Part shown: in pieces, positions 1-13,876 of the stretch
How the letters are laid out: every line of letters starts with the position of its first letter
Numbering within the stretch: the first letter of the stretch is position 1
DNA from: Owenia fusiformis
Lineage: Eukaryota; Annelida; Polychaeta; Sabellida; Oweniidae
Direction of reading: 5' to 3'
Assembly: GCA_903813345.2 (NCBI GenBank)
Contig: CAIIXF020000004.1
Location: 9,124,196-9,188,195 of the forward strand
Length of the DNA stretch: 64,000 nt
The notes under the pieces: generated by a model
The model's input: the letters and a program-made list of their open reading frames with translations, nothing else
What the model was told of the DNA's origin: nothing
The model's database searches: none
Program-made: the position numbers and the translations under genes

Positions 1-333
1 ACCGAAACTTCTCTTGAATACTAGATGAATAAACTTTGAATAAATGAGAATTGGATGCTGAATCTCTGAGTCATACATTTACAGTTTAAAACATCAGAAC
101 ATTTTTGTATTAATGGGATCCATTCAATAATATCCTCGATTTGAAAGAAAGGGAACATTTAATGTTTGATTTAATGTTTGATGTTTTGCATTATTGGATG
201 GCCTGATTCCTGGAACCCCAGGTGCTATTTTCTAAATTTTAGTCAAGATTTTTGTAAAAAGAGTACAGCTGCTGAAGCTTAACTGAAACTGAGAAATGTC
301 TTTTATAATAGTGTGTCAGTAAAAATGGTATAC

Positions 334-578
334 AGTAATACCTGTGTAAGTGGAACACCTTTGGTACCCCTAAAAGTGTTCCTCTCGGGAAGTGTTCCAC
401 TTACAGAGATCCACCTTACAATAAGTCAAGGTTGAAAGTATTCTACTTAGTCTATGGAGGTGTTCCACTTAATAGAGGCTCATTTAGCAATAAGTCAATA
501 GGTTGCAGGACTGTAAAAAGTGTTCCACTTAAAGAGCTGTTCAAAGAGGTGTTCTATTTTACAGGTTTCACTGTATTT
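334..578. mobile_element. Small inverted-repeat element, GTTCCACTT family, copy 1
   Basis: A block bounded by ACAGTAATACCTGT and its near inverse ACAGGTTTCACTGT, next to TA at each end, filled with repeats of GTTCCACTT and its complement. The structure suggests a non-autonomous Tc1/mariner-type element, by inference from the TA flanks. Related copies lie near 16.4, 20.9, 21.1 and 37.0 kb. Confidence 0.6.
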
Positions 579-894
579 AGCTCACTAGTGAAATGTTTGT
601 GAAATAATTTACCAAGTTATCCACATCATTCCAGATAACAGCAGAATTAATAAAATACTCATAAAGTTTTAAACACATAATATTACATTACATCCTGTGC
701 CAGTGGCAAAATATGACATTAATGTTCCAAATGTTATAAAGTATCACACTTATCAGAATTCATATGCATGCTTTTATGATTGCATCGATGATGTCTGTTT
801 ACGTGATATTAAATCATTACATTATCAAATCATTGAACAATTGTTAAGCAAGGTTCACTTTTGATATAATCGTAACTTAAGATTCTGAGAAAAC

Positions 895-1006
895 CTAATC
901 GTTGTATAAATCATACATAAACTCACCTTTGGGGTTCTTCAATTTCTTTTTTCTTTCTTCATCTGGCTCTTTTGGTAAAGGTTTCATATCTACCGGATTA
1001 GCGTCT
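895..1006 (-). CDS. Exon 2 (terminal) of the 68-residue candidate gene
   Basis: The reading frame continues from the acceptor CAG to the TAG at 897-895 and gives 37 codons, starting DANPVDMKPLPK. The first 30 or so bases of this exon, with the acceptor, recur in every unit of the neighbouring array, but only this copy carries the rest of the exon and a stop codon. Confidence 0.55.
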
Positions 1007-4000
1007 CTGAAAGTACAAATATATAACATGATTAAGGTAGCTAAAGAGGTAAAGGTTTCATATCTTCGTCTCTGAAAGTACAAATATAAAACATGATTAA
1101 GGAGGCTAAAGAGGTAAAGGTTTCATATCTTCTAGATTAGCGTCTCTGAAAGCACAAATATAAAACATGATTAAGGTGGCTTAAGAGGCACTGCATATTT
1201 GAGTAAGAACATGATTAAGGTGGCTAAAGAGGCACTGCATGAATAAAAAAGATGATTAAGGCGGCTAAAGAGGTAAAGGTTTCATATCTCCTGGATTAGT
1301 GTCTCTGAAAGTACAAATATAAAACATGATTAAGGAGGCTAAAGAGGTAAAGGTTTCATATCTACTGGATTAGTGTCTCTGAAAATACAAATATAAAACA
1401 TGATTAAGGAGGCTAAAGAGGTAAAGGTTTCATATCTACTGGATTAGTGTCTCTGAAAGTACAAATATAAAACATGATTAAGGTGGCTAAAGAGGTAAAG
1501 GTTTCATATCTACTGGATTAGTGTCTCTGAAAGTACAAATATAAAACATGATTAAGGAGGCTAAAGAGGTAAAGGTTTCATATCTACTGGATTAGTGTCT
1601 CTGAAAGTACAAATATAAAACATGATTAAGGTGGCTAAAGAGGTAAAGGTTTCATATCTACTGGATTAGTGTCTCTGAAAGTACAAATATAAAACATGAT
1701 CAAGGAGGCTAAAGAGGTAAAGGTTTCATATCTACTGGATTAGTGTCTCTGAAAGTACAAATATAAAACATGATTAAGGTGGCTAAAGAGGTAAAGGTTT
1801 CATATCTACTGGATAAGTGTCTCTGAAAGTACAAATATAAAACATGATTAAGGAGGCTAAAGAGGTAAAGGTTTCATATCTACTGGATTAGCGTCTCTGA
1901 AAGTACAAATATAAAACATGATTAAGGTGGCTAAAGAGGTAAAGGTTTCATATCTACCGGATTAGCGTCTCTGAAAGTACAAATATAAAACATGATTAAG
2001 GAGGCTAAAGAGGTAAAGGTTTCATATCTACTGGATAAGCGTCTCTGAAAGTACAAATATAAAACATGATTAAGGTGGCTAAAGAGGTAAAGGTTTCATA
2101 TCTTCTAGATTAGCGTCTCTGAAAGTACAAATATAAGAACATGATTAAGGTGGCTAAAGAGGCACTGCATATTTGAGTAAGAACATGATTAAGGTGGCTA
2201 AAGAGGCACTGCATGAATAAAAAAACATGATTAAGGCGGCTAAAGAGGTAAAGGTTTCATATCTTCTAGATTAGCAACTCTGAAAGTACAAATATAAGAA
2301 CATGATTAAGGTGGCAAAAGAGGCACTGCATATTTGAGTAAGAACATGATTAAGGTGGCTAAAGAGGCACTGCATGAATAAAAACATGATTAAGGTGGCT
2401 AAAGAGGTAAAGGTTTAACATCTACTGGATCAGCATCTCTGAAAGTGCAAATATGAGTACATGATTGAGGTGGCTAAAGAAGCACTGCATATTTGAGTAA
2501 GAACATGATTAAGGTGGCTAAAGAGGCACTGCATGAATAAAAACATGATTAAGGTGGCTAAAGAGGTAAAGGTTTAACATCTACTGGATTAGCGTCTCTG
2601 AAAGTACAAATATAAGAACATGATTAAGGTGGCTAAAGAGGCACTGCATATTTGAGTAAGAACATGATTAAGGTGGCTAAAGAGGTAAAGGTTTCATATC
2701 TACTGGATTAGCGTCTCTGAAAGTAAAAATATAAGAACATGATTAAGGTGATAAAGAAGCACTGCATATTTGGGTAAGAACATGATTAAGGTGGCTAAAG
2801 AGGCACTGCATGAATAAATACTTGATTAAGGTGGCTAAAGAGATAAGGGTACATGATATAGATGGACAAATTAAGGTAACCTTAACTTCCTCAACTTCCC
2901 AGAGTATTCAGACCAAATAAAACAAAGACGATATTTATCAAGAGTTTAACATTTAGATTTACAACAGGTTTATAACAGGTTGTTTACTTCTCTCCTGTTG
3001 TTGTTTACAGAGTAAATGCTAAATTTGTATCCTATAACAACTCAGGTGTTTATTTAATTAGATATAGGATCTAAAATAAGATAATTAGAAATTGTAGTCA
3101 CGACTCTTCAATTATCAAAATACACCAAGGTTATCTTTTAGAGTACAGTGAACAATATTGTACCTAAAAAATGTATTGAGCATGGTCAAAAGCTGATCAG
3201 TTCAGGATTTTAATACCATGAAACATTCCTGAAATTTTAAATCAATCTGTTGAGCAGTCTGGCTTGAATTGCACAGCCAAGAAAAGTGAGATGCAAAACT
3301 AACATAGAGATGTTGTACCTTTTAACAGGCATGTTAGAAACTGAAATATCAAAGTTATATTTATACCTTAAAGAATTGTCGGCTTATCTCCATTTATATT
3401 TGTTCACTTCCCTTATCATTCACATATTTAATAGTGATGTGATGTGTGATCCGTGTATTCAGATAAGAGACAAAAATGGTTTGAATTGAAACATTCCACA
3501 AAAGTAGACTTATATTCCACAGATGATCATCTTCCAGTTATTGGGTATTACGAAAGAAAGAAGATGTAATGCATATCAGAATGGCCATTGGCCCAAAAGA
3601 CATTTTTGATTTCAAAAAAACCAATTTGCATTTTCTCTAAAAATATCACTTGGAGTTCTCATGTTAAAGAGGACAATCCAGTGGAGCATGCCCTGATTAT
3701 TTGGAAGGATCTAAATGGGATACTACCCTGCGCGCACAGTCTAGTTCAACTACACTCTGCCTACTAGAGACCATATTACAGTCTAGTAGCCCTGCCCCCA
3801 CGACGGGTATCGGTGACAGTTTGGGTAATAAATCACTTCTGACCTAGGCGCTGACCTTTCTTCCACCAACAATCAGCGAGCTTGAAGAAACATACGCCAA
3901 ATGAGTGCTAATTAAATATGCGCATGTCATTGGTCTATTCCGGGCTCAACGATGACGACAGAAGGAATGACCATATATAGAACGTCGGTCAAATTTGGCC

Positions 4001-4386
4001 GACAAACACTGATTGGCCCGGTGAGTTCACAGGTTTTTTTTAGTTTGAAAAAGTGAAGACGAAGCTCTCTTTTAAGAAGTGAAGTCAAACGAATGCAAAG
4101 GGTAATGGGATAAAAAAAGAAAAAAACAAATCTATCATGAAAAAATGTTACCACTAAGAAACCTATTGCAATTAATAACCAAAAGTGTAACATTTTGGTA
4201 CAAACATATAGAACTAAACACTTTTTGGTGGTGACAAAATAAATAAAAAATGCCATCCATATTCCATAAAAGTGTCATCCACTACACTCACCTATTAAGA
4301 ACTGGACTAACTGGGTTCGCGGAGGTTGACGCTCCCGAACTGTCCAGATGATATATCCCAGAATTCCTTTTGACGTGCCACTTCAT
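895..4386 (-). CDS. Candidate two-exon gene for a 68-residue hydrophilic protein
   Basis: I do not recognise the protein. Proposed exon 1 is 4386-4292 (begins MKWHVKRNSG, ends with two bases of an Arg codon before a GTGAGT donor) and exon 2 is 1006-895 (preceded by a TTTCAG acceptor, ends FMYDLYND then TAG). The phases fit exactly: exon 1 ends in phase 2 and exon 2 supplies one base, restoring Arg. An in-frame TAA lies 15 bases upstream of the ATG. The product is charged, with a Lys/Glu-rich C-terminal half (KEPDEERKKKLKNPKGEF) and no membrane segment or signal peptide. Its intron of about 3.3 kb contains an array of about 19 copies of the exon 2 acceptor region and a dispersed repeat. The joining of these exons rests on phase and splice consensus only; additional exons could exist. 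Confidence 0.5.
1007..2870 (-). repeat. Tandem array of partial exon 2 copies (unit about 74 bp, plus longer variants)
   Basis: On the minus strand each unit reads: intron tail, TTTCAG acceptor, about 30 bases of exon 2 (through DMKPLP), then a spacer ending ATCATGTT. I count about 19 copies of the acceptor core TCTCTGAAAG (plus strand). Units in the middle (about 1.3-2.1 kb) are about 74 bp and almost identical; from about 2.1 kb they alternate with a derived spacer carrying the word GCACTGCAT. Nearly every copy keeps the CAG acceptor. Confidence 0.9.
3726..4100 (-). mobile_element. Dispersed repeat, inverted relative to 31314-31685
   Basis: About 370 bases match, in inverse orientation, the block at 31314-31685. 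Shared landmarks include the run around GACGTTCTATATATGGTCAT, a TTTGGCCGAC segment, CCCGTCGTGGGGG and a CTCTACT...AGAGTGTAG end. No coding capacity seen. It lies in the intron of the 68-residue candidate gene. Confidence 0.75.
4292..4386 (-). CDS. Exon 1 of the 68-residue candidate gene
   Basis: ATG at 4386-4384 opens 31 codons followed by AG and a strong GTGAGT donor. Ser/Ala/Pro-rich (SSGASTSANPVSPVLN). It lies about 190 bases beyond a dispersed repeat at 3726-4100. Confidence 0.45.
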
Positions 4387-7300
4387 AATTTCTTTTATTT
4401 ACATTCGTAATTACAATAACTATAAATGACGTTCAAATATATGCAATTACCCGACAATTATCCAACAAATCTTATCCCTCACTTATAGTAAGAAGTTCAG
4501 TTAAAAACAGATTATATTCTGTTGACTAAAAATAGATTTTCATCTTAATTGTAATCTTATAATGTTCCAATTATTAAAAAGAGTGATTCATATTCACATC
4601 TTTGTCTTTAGTTGTCTTGTGATTTAACTCTCAGTTTCTATCTACTGGCTTGTATTCTCTTACGAAGCTACTATCTCATTTGCTTAACTACAGCGAACCT
4701 TAACTTTCTAAATGTTGTATTCCACCCACTTTAATTGCATCTTACATTCAAATTAAGTGTGGTTACCTGTACTGGACAGAGCTCATGTCCAAGTTATGAT
4801 AAGGACCCAAGCAGTAAATCAACCCTTGTTGCTATAATTCTTCGCTGTATCCACTTCTATTCTAACCTATCTGTTCTTCTTGGAAAATTATATTTTTGAC
4901 ATTTCGGAACAATTAGAAAGATAACATATATTATATAATGTAAATATAATTTCACTTATCTGCTATGTGGTATTTATAAAAAAACTCATTTAGTAATTTT
5001 AGTCCCCGGATGATTTATTTTAGCTTTATCAAGCCCTTCAAAGAAAAAATAACTGTTCCTAAAGTATTGCATAATTACATTTTATCTTTAGTTTAAATAA
5101 ATCTTGATTTTTATATGATAAACAATTAAAAGTTCATCAATAGCAATAATGCTAGATTCAAAATTGAATACAGGAAAATATGGTAGAATTTCTGAAAGGG
5201 AGGGTTGAGAACTTTGAACATGTAGTTAAATACTTGGTTTTTATCAATTTCATATTTGTTTATCACTAAAAGTTTCAGGACAAACTATATACAAAGTATG
5301 ATCTAAATGTTGACCCCCCCCCTCCAATGACTATATGAGCAACATAAAATTAACTGCCAGCATATGATTCCACTAAGGCTTAAAGGTCCTAAATTTTGTT
5401 CTTATCAATCTGAAGGCAAATATCTATATTCATCTTCATATAGATGAAAAACTATGCCATCTATAAATTGATTTTGTTTTAAATTCATATTCTGAATGAT
5501 TTACAATAAATAAAGGAAACATATTGATAAAAAAAAACTTAATCATAATTTCCAAATTATATTTTTCATATAAATAACTAATTTGAATTTTGTAGTTTCA
5601 TGATTTTCGGAGATTTGAAATATTCTTATTTGATTCATACACATATGAATTTTGTACTGTTGCTTTCATACTTTCATATAACATCATTTAGTATTATCTA
5701 AAATGTGAATCAAACAGGTATGTTCAGGATATATTATCATTGTGCAACCATAGCAACATGATGGCTGTATAGAAGATGTTTCCATGGTAACAAATGTAAA
5801 CACAGGTGAGAGTGAGATAAATCAGTTATCACACAGGTGTTTATTCTTATTTCAAAGCATTTTACATTTACTGCATTTAAATGTTACTGTACATTTTTCC
5901 AAAAGGAATCTGGCCTTTAAACGAGTACTGAAGGACCTAAATATCATGAGCTGATAGACAGGGAGGGTATATTAATTGTTACATTTGGTCCTAAATACTC
6001 CTATGTACACTAATTGTCCTAAATTTTTCACCATCTTGCTCCCATGATTGAGTATCATACCCCCATAGTTGAACATGTTTCCATGAAAAGAGCAAAATTA
6101 TCCCCCCCTCCTCCCAGTTAATATTCTTGAAAAGCACAAAGATCTTTTGAATGTTATCTGACAATACAGGTGGCATTCAATGAGTAACTATTAATAATTT
6201 AGTAATATATGTCTTTTATTGACTCTTTAGATGTCATATCATGACATATTAGTCACTATTAGGTAGAGCAGTTCTTCCCATTGTCGTGTTGAAGAACTGA
6301 TATCTTTATCCTGGCTAGGACCATCCAGTGCCAGCCTTTTATCGAGTTAGCAGCACTCTAGTAATCGCCGGTAAAGGTCAGCAGTCATAGGTCAAAGACA
6401 AATCACAAGAAGTGCTGTGATCTGGGTTTGAACCCAAGACATCTACTTTTCAGCCTGAAGCCAGTAATAAATTCGTAAAAATTCAATTAACACTGTTGAG
6501 GGGGGCCAAAAGCATTTTAAAAGCATTTTATTAACTACTAACATGGCAATATAAGAGTGAGTATCAGATTAACATTAATCTCCCTACCTTTTCTTTTTCA
6601 TCATGATGTACAATCTTGACCTTGACCTTCAATGTTTGACCTTGACCTTCAGTGATGAGTGACCTTGGTCAATGTTCCAGAATCACTAAAATACTCCAGA
6701 TATTCAAATTGAACTCAAACTTATATGTATGTTTTTTATATGTAGTTTCATTAACATATGTAAAGGTATGTGTATACATACTAAGGTTGTCGAGTGTTAA
6801 GGAGTGTACAGTTAATATTAATTGCACTTTGTTCGACCTGTTAAAAAATGTTGATTTAAAACAATCGTGAAATATTGAATATGACTACGGCTCTTTATCA
6901 GATATGCAAAAACATAGACAGGAAGTGATTATGTTCCGGTATATATTGCTCAATAAATATTCCATCTTGGAGAGATTTCAAACAATTTCTAGTTCAAAAG
7001 TAAACTATGAAAGGTAGTTTCATTTATCAACGATTGAGTATGGAATCTAGGAAATATGAATCATCATATAACAATTAGTTAAAACTATTACAATTAAAAT
7101 TTAGACCATTATTAGTATTATTCTTATTCCAATTTGCGATTATTTTATTAAAGTTTGGTTATAGTTTTTTATAAATTTATTGTAATGTATTAAATTGTTT
7201 GTTTTGTTTGGCTCAGTCAATAAACCCAAAATTAGAAATTATAAGAAAAATATAATAAATACATTGAATATATTTAAAGCAAATCTTGGTTATATATTCA

Positions 7301-10300
7301 AATATATATATTCATTGCCATAAGAATTCTGAATTCTGATTCATTGTGAAAATTGCCAAATGGAAAACTGAAATTTTACAATTCACTCTTTGTTTTTGTT
7401 ATGGCATGTTTTGGTATGACTTACAAATTTCTGTTACATACTCTTATAACTATAATACCATTAAGTTTCTGTTTCAACTTTTCTCACTTAACCATATGTG
7501 CTATGTAAACATATAACATGTGACAAGCTGGGACCATTGACAATTTGACATACAATACACACATACAATACACACCAACTTGAAAAATATGCAGATATGC
7601 CATCTTTTTACCAAAGTCAAAGACATAACTTAATATTTATGGTCAATGTACCTTACAGGCAGAATCAGATCTATAGGGGAGACAAAAGTACAAGCAAAAT
7701 GTTAGACAATTGACCTACCAATCTATTCCAAATACATTGTTGTAAAATTTTTTAGTTTTCCTGAAATAAAGTTTGCACTTTTGTTATTTTTAGAAAATAG
7801 ACAAGGAATGACATGAGCCAAAAATATTCTAAAATATGGGATGATCTCCAAGTACCAAAGTTGCTAAATAACAAAGTTGTTTTTGTTATGTTGGGGGAGT
7901 TCAATAGTGTAAAACTGTATGTATAATTAACATGTTGAGAGGGAGGGGGATTAACCTGTTAAACTAAATCAGCTGTTTCCCACAAACAAATCCTTAGAAA
8001 ATATGAACACCTTACTTGGCGCCTCCTTACCTCTTGCATAAAGACGACTTAGCCAGGTTGACCACAGCTCGGACCATACACAACATTCACAATGTAGCGG
8101 CACAATGTATATTTGCAAGCCAATAAAGAAGCACAATGAAGTAGCACAATGTATCTTGATCACCTAATTTTCTTTTCCTTGGATGTTTACTTGAAAATGT
8201 TTATGACCACAGTAAGTTTAAACAAAGTTATGCATTAGTAGTTATTTAAAACATCTAGCATCAGCACAGTGTGTAACATCAAAGTGTCTTCCAGAAACAT
8301 TTTAGATTATATCCATCCTAAATTTTATCACTACAGTATATCGAGCACAAAATATCTCTCAGGTGACTCCTTCCTTTGACCATTTAAAGTAAATATTACA
8401 TGTACTTGGGTTGTCTTTTAGTTCTCATCAGTGTTTGAAATTGTTCATTAGCTTATTACAAAGTATCCAGAGTGAAAAAAACAGTCGATCGAAATTACTT
8501 CCTTAGGATGCAAATGTTTATTTTCATCCGTGCTATTAAATCAAGGTATGGTTTCTAGATTGCCAAGCATGGATTCATTAGTCTACATTCATAAGAATTG
8601 CCCTAATCTCAGCTCCCAAGTGTGATTAAATAATCCAGGATCAATGTTTGAGAGATACTGTTATTCAAAATAGTCTGTGTTATTCATGATATTCTGTGTT
8701 ATCCATAATATTCGGTGTTATTCATGAAATTCTATGTTATTGATGATATTCTCTGTCGTTCATGAAAATCTTTCTTACTCTAGATGTTACGTTATAAATC
8801 TAAATTTTATTCGTTATTTTGCCATAATATGTTGCTATCTGATACTATGCCCATAAGCATTTCACTGAAAATTCTGTCTGCATTCTTATGCCATGAGGTA
8901 GATGTGTTAACGAAAACTGTTATATGACGGTCTTATATATAAAGGATTCACCTCTTTGATGTTATTGTTTACATGTGATTCACTGGCCTCATTTTCATAA
9001 CTTAGCCTCATTCTGGATATTGGCAGACGTCTTGCGAGGCATGCGTCACCGAATTATGAATCAGGGAAAGAGTGGTTTGACAACAGATAATTTCTCAGTA
9101 CTCTATTAGATTATGACCCGTACAAATAATCTTATTCTGGCTCCCCTCTTTTCAATCCATATTCCACCCCAGAAAAAAGGCAAAATAGCAAGGAATATTT
9201 AATCAGATTGAGTAAAGTTCGTTTTAATACATTCTATGTTTTGAGGTATTGGCTGTAATTATTTGAATCAATTGATTAAATCGATACATCTGAATTGTTT
9301 TTTTTAAATTGCACAGGAGTATATTATAAGTATATTGATTTATGTTCATAGCCCTGCAGAGTGTCTGGCCTTTTTCCACAGAATAAACTAATATGATTTG
9401 TAATGTCATGAAATAATATTATGAAATCTCAAAATAAATCTGATTTCATTTTGCCCTTATATGTTGCTGAAAACAATTGTATCTTATTTACAGTGGCTGC
9501 CTTTTTTTAATTTTTCATAGAATTATCGAGAGATAATATGGCAGGAATTCAAACTTTGAACAAAGGGCAAGAGGAGGAAACACAAAAACTTGATCTCTTG
9601 CCTGAGGGGCCAAAACTCGTTTTGAAATATGAAATTAACCCAAACTCATATGAAACTTACTGACAGTCATTACATCTTTTGTATTGCAACTTATAATATC
9701 CCTGACATAAGTTTTTCAGATGAAGTTTCAGATGACTAGCTCTAGATGCACTTTTATGCACAAAAATTCATACTTTTGAAATCAAGGGGGAAATATATTT
9801 GACACACTGTACATGAGGTTTCATTAGTAACTGGCGCTTTTCTCTGGAAAGTTGCCTGTTGTTTTGATAAATTTTCCAACTGTTTCCATGTTTAAATTAT
9901 ATGTTTATGGTTTTCATTCACTTTGATTATGGAAAGAAATTCCTATTACACCCCTTAATACTAGAAAAAAAACAAAAAAAAACATAAAACGAAAGTCATG
10001 TTTGACATTGTTTCACATAGTCCTAGTTTCTCTAATGCATTTAATTATACTAGAAAATGAAAAATGAAAATACTAGAAATTAACATATTTAAAACATATT
10101 CAAAATCATGTTTGACATTGTTTCACCTAAAACCAGGTTCTCTTAACATATCAATCACTGTGACTTAACATGGGTACCAATAGCTCGAAATGAAAATACC
10201 AAAAACACATTTATTTAAAATCATATTTTCGACGTTATTTCACATAAAACCAGATTCCCTAACATATTAATCACTGTGACTGCTGCAATGTACTTGCAAT

Positions 10301-13300
10301 AACATGAGTACCAGAACCTCTGGTTAATCATTAATGCTTCAGGAAATAGTATCTCATCAACTCACAAATGACTCATACAGCAAAATCTGTTTCATGTAAG
10401 CACCATGGGGACCAGATTAATAATAGTAGACCTATGTTAGCCTTACTAAAGTGTAAATATAGGGGGGGGGGTTCTATAGGAAATAAAATGTGCTTGATTG
10501 TAAGGAAAATGGGGTCCTTCATAAACACTTTATTTAATAATTTAACAGTATTTTCTCAAAGCCAGAAGTTCTTTTGATTATTTCTCCATAATAATTTTGT
10601 TTATGATTTTTGATTTTTTTACAATTTTGTTTACAATTCACAAATACATTTCACTGGCAGACCCATACCCCCCCCACCCCAGTGGGCCCAGAAAAAAAAA
10701 TTGGGTTCAAACAAAAAATTTGTAGGGTCTCAATTAGTGGGCCTTTTGGACATTACTGGCCTTTTTGGCCCTTTTTAGGCCAAATTATCAAAGAATGAGC
10801 TCAAAACACAAATTACCCTGGTCGTCTCCCAATTGGAATCATATTCACTTGGTCATCCCCTTTCATACCCCGAATGAGTTTTAACTGAAACCCTATGCCT
10901 TACCTTGACAGTGTACTGGTTAGTCTGACGGGAGGGGCGGGGGGTTTCTCCCCTTCTTCTAAGTCTGATGACATCACAATGTGTCCCAGTCACCTTTCAG
11001 TGACTAACTGAATATCTGCAATCATAAATAACACTGATACAATATACAGCTTTCTAAAATGATGGCCAATTGTACATTCAGGAGAATACCCTTTGTAAAT
11101 CATTGTTCCAGTGCCCTGATGTATAACTGAATTGAGGAATTTAATGCTTGCAGGTAACCCATAACTGATTAAATCAAATATGAGTCAAAACACAGTTCCT
11201 TTGATTTCATTTCATTCATTTTTGAAAACAGGAATTTTGAGCTGGCATTGTTGCCGCAGTATTGTTTTTTAAGTTTTGATATAATCTTGTACATCCATTT
11301 GAATAATGTAAGAATACGCTGTCCTTTAAAAAAATTATTAAATGTATCAATGGTTGATATAATTTACTCAAGTCTCTAGTACTTGGCTAGAGGTGATTTC
11401 ATCTGGAGTGAACTCCATTTGAAAAAAGCTGGCTGCCGTGTCATAAATTTATTGAATATTTTAAAAATCGCCAGATAAATAAATCATTAATTAAAACGGA
11501 ACCGGCTCGGCTCCTTGATGAGATATGACATGATTTCATCAGCATTTCGTCTAAAATTAAAACAAAATGGCTCCAAGAAAAATGGCGATGTTCGAAAACT
11601 GGACGAAATGTCGTTAATGTCTGACATTAGTAACTGGCTGTAAATTCTCAGTTGGCAATCCAGAAGATGTGAACTAATACACTGATCACTTTATGTGTGT
11701 TTTGGAATTTTTGGTGAGGTAATAAGACCAAAAGTCGCAATTCAAAATGTGATATGGAAAAATGGCGGACATATGGTTTCAAATTTTATGATATGACCAG
11801 TTGTTCATGCAGGAATTTATCTTTAATGGAAGGCCACGACACAGTGGCCTTAGAAGAAGGTAAGATACAATATCCAGTGGGGTATAGGGCAAAGGGGTGT
11901 AAAGTTGACGTGTGAGGAAATGTTGACACTTACTTATTAGAAGTAGAATTTCCGTTTTTGGCCATGTTTAAATTCTGGAAAAATTAAAATCTTGCGAGCT
12001 CTCAAACCATGCTAGAAAAATACACCCCTTCGCCCTATTGCCTAAAATAATTCAAAAAATTAATAGAATATCGAATATTCTTCAAAACGAGGTACCTGGC
12101 AAAGGTTATCTCACCTAATAACGTGTTCTCAATAAATGATACTTTCACGTAATGAGACACAACAGTCATTAAACTGTAACTGAATTTAGATCTATCAGTT
12201 TCTGTTAGATATTCCTCGCCCAGAGTGCAGCCTGTCTACAGCAGCAGGTCTCAGATTCAATTTGAGAGGCTGATCCCTGTTCCTACCACATTTAAAGTTA
12301 AGTCACTATTTTGAATATACTGTTCTTCATTAACATACCATCTAAACAGTGAATAGTACTATCTTTCAGCAACAGATAAGATATTCACTGTGAATCTGAA
12401 TGAGTCATTTCACCGGTTCGGAAATGCCAAATTTCAAAGTAGTACTGTTCGATATATCACCACCTAAAACCGCTCAAACCTTATCAACCTTTGCAATACA
12501 TACAAGTCCAAAGGTTGACGAAGTTTCGTCTAAATCGGATAGAGGTAAATAAGTAAATACTAGAAAATGAACTTACATTGAAAAGTTTTTTGTACACAGG
12601 AAGTCAATATGGCGAAGTCTCGTTTAACTCTCGCATATGCGCGAGATCAATAATCAAACGGCAACGCCACTGCATAGAATAACCCCAGGAACATTTTTTC
12701 TCCCGGGATATGTAATACCACAAAGAAATAAGGTGAATATGTAGATTGAAAACAATAACGGTTCATATAAGCATATAGTTTGCACAACTGCAAGAGATTA
12801 TCATCATATTTTATTCAAATTCTATCACTGTGCAGTGTTCTGTCAATAGCACTTGCACTAATGTTTATTGTAGGCCTACAAAAAATATCCGACTTGAAAA
12901 ATATATTGATATGATATGATGTATACTGCAAAGTTATCCTTTTCACAAAAATAAGACTAAAATTGGTCATGCACATTTTTCTCATTTTCAAGGGGTGCAA
13001 ATGGATTTTCAAGCGGGTGCAAGCATATGCCAAGGGGAAAGTAGTAGTAAGCTTAATATTGAAACTTACGGGTTGACAACTTCAGTTGAAAGTCTTTCAA
13101 AAACTTGAAGTCTTGGCTGGTCCTTACTGTGGTATCAAATTATATTCCCAAATCTCTCTAAAATCTTCTTCAAAGTGTGATTATTGATTTTTTCAAATCA
13201 TGTTCATCTGAACACGTATGGGTGGAAATACCCCATAATAAAATTAATCAAATACATATCGTTTATCGATTGATGCTGTGTCGTTTTGTATTATTGTACG

Positions 13301-13876
13301 GTGTAACATTTTTTACCACAAAAAGTCGTTAAATAAATTATTGAGAATAATTCAAAGTGAAGTTTGTAACCTTTGGTCATAAGTCAATCCGAAACTACTC
13401 TGACATTCCTTGTTGTACAATTAAAATCAATTTCGCATTTACCAGAATTGAAACTCACTTTCCAGAATTTTACAATAAAAGGAAGTGGGTGGGTCAAGGT
13501 GACAATTAAAAATCATTCATGAAAGTAGTCTATCGCATAGCGGGACTGTTATTTATTCCATGTCTCAAAAGTACTGTTCCAATGTAGTAGGCTTAACAAA
13601 ATGATCAATTGCTACATGTAAAGAAATTAATTGTTGATGATTTGAAATTTATTTTTTGAAAATTTGTCACAAAGGTTTTTGCTCGTTTCGCTTTTATAGG
13701 AAATTAGCACGAGGATATAAATAAAAGTTACACGACTTTTCTCATAACTCAACTAGTCCCCTTGAGAGTGGAGTGTCAACATATTGAGGTGTTATTTAAA
13801 TAAAAGAGAAATTAGCGATCACTGGTAAACACTCATAATTTACGTATCAGTTACATTTAAAATAAATCAGCCAAAA
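4387..13876. other. Intergenic, no supportable gene
   Basis: Both strands show only short open frames without splice-compatible partners. Contents: a possible tRNA-like promoter box near 6.43 kb, a degenerate 24-bp-scale repeat of TGTTATTCATGA at about 8.65-8.76 kb, A- and T-rich tracts, and a short inverted pair (GGGCAAAGGGGTGTA at about 11.89 kb against TACACCCCTTCGCCC at about 12.02 kb). The last bases are the presumed promoter and 5' UTR of the coiled-coil gene; I see no convincing TATA box. Confidence 0.5.
6424..6435 (-). promoter_or_regulatory. Possible pol III B-box (SINE remnant)
   Basis: The minus strand reads GGTTCAAACCC, matching the tRNA/SINE B-box consensus. No intact tRNA cloverleaf is seen around it, so a decayed SINE head is the most I can suggest. 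Confidence 0.3.

Noticed and set aside
1007-2870. Regular 74-bp repeats resembling a CRISPR array
   Set aside because: Units are contiguous near-identical copies without unique spacers, and the genome is clearly eukaryotic with introns.
3927-4256. 109-codon minus-strand frame
   Set aside because: Lies mostly in the dispersed repeat shared with 31.3-31.7 kb and is low in complexity.
6424-6435. tRNA gene
   Set aside because: Only a B-box-like stretch is present; no acceptor stem or anticodon arm could be built around it.
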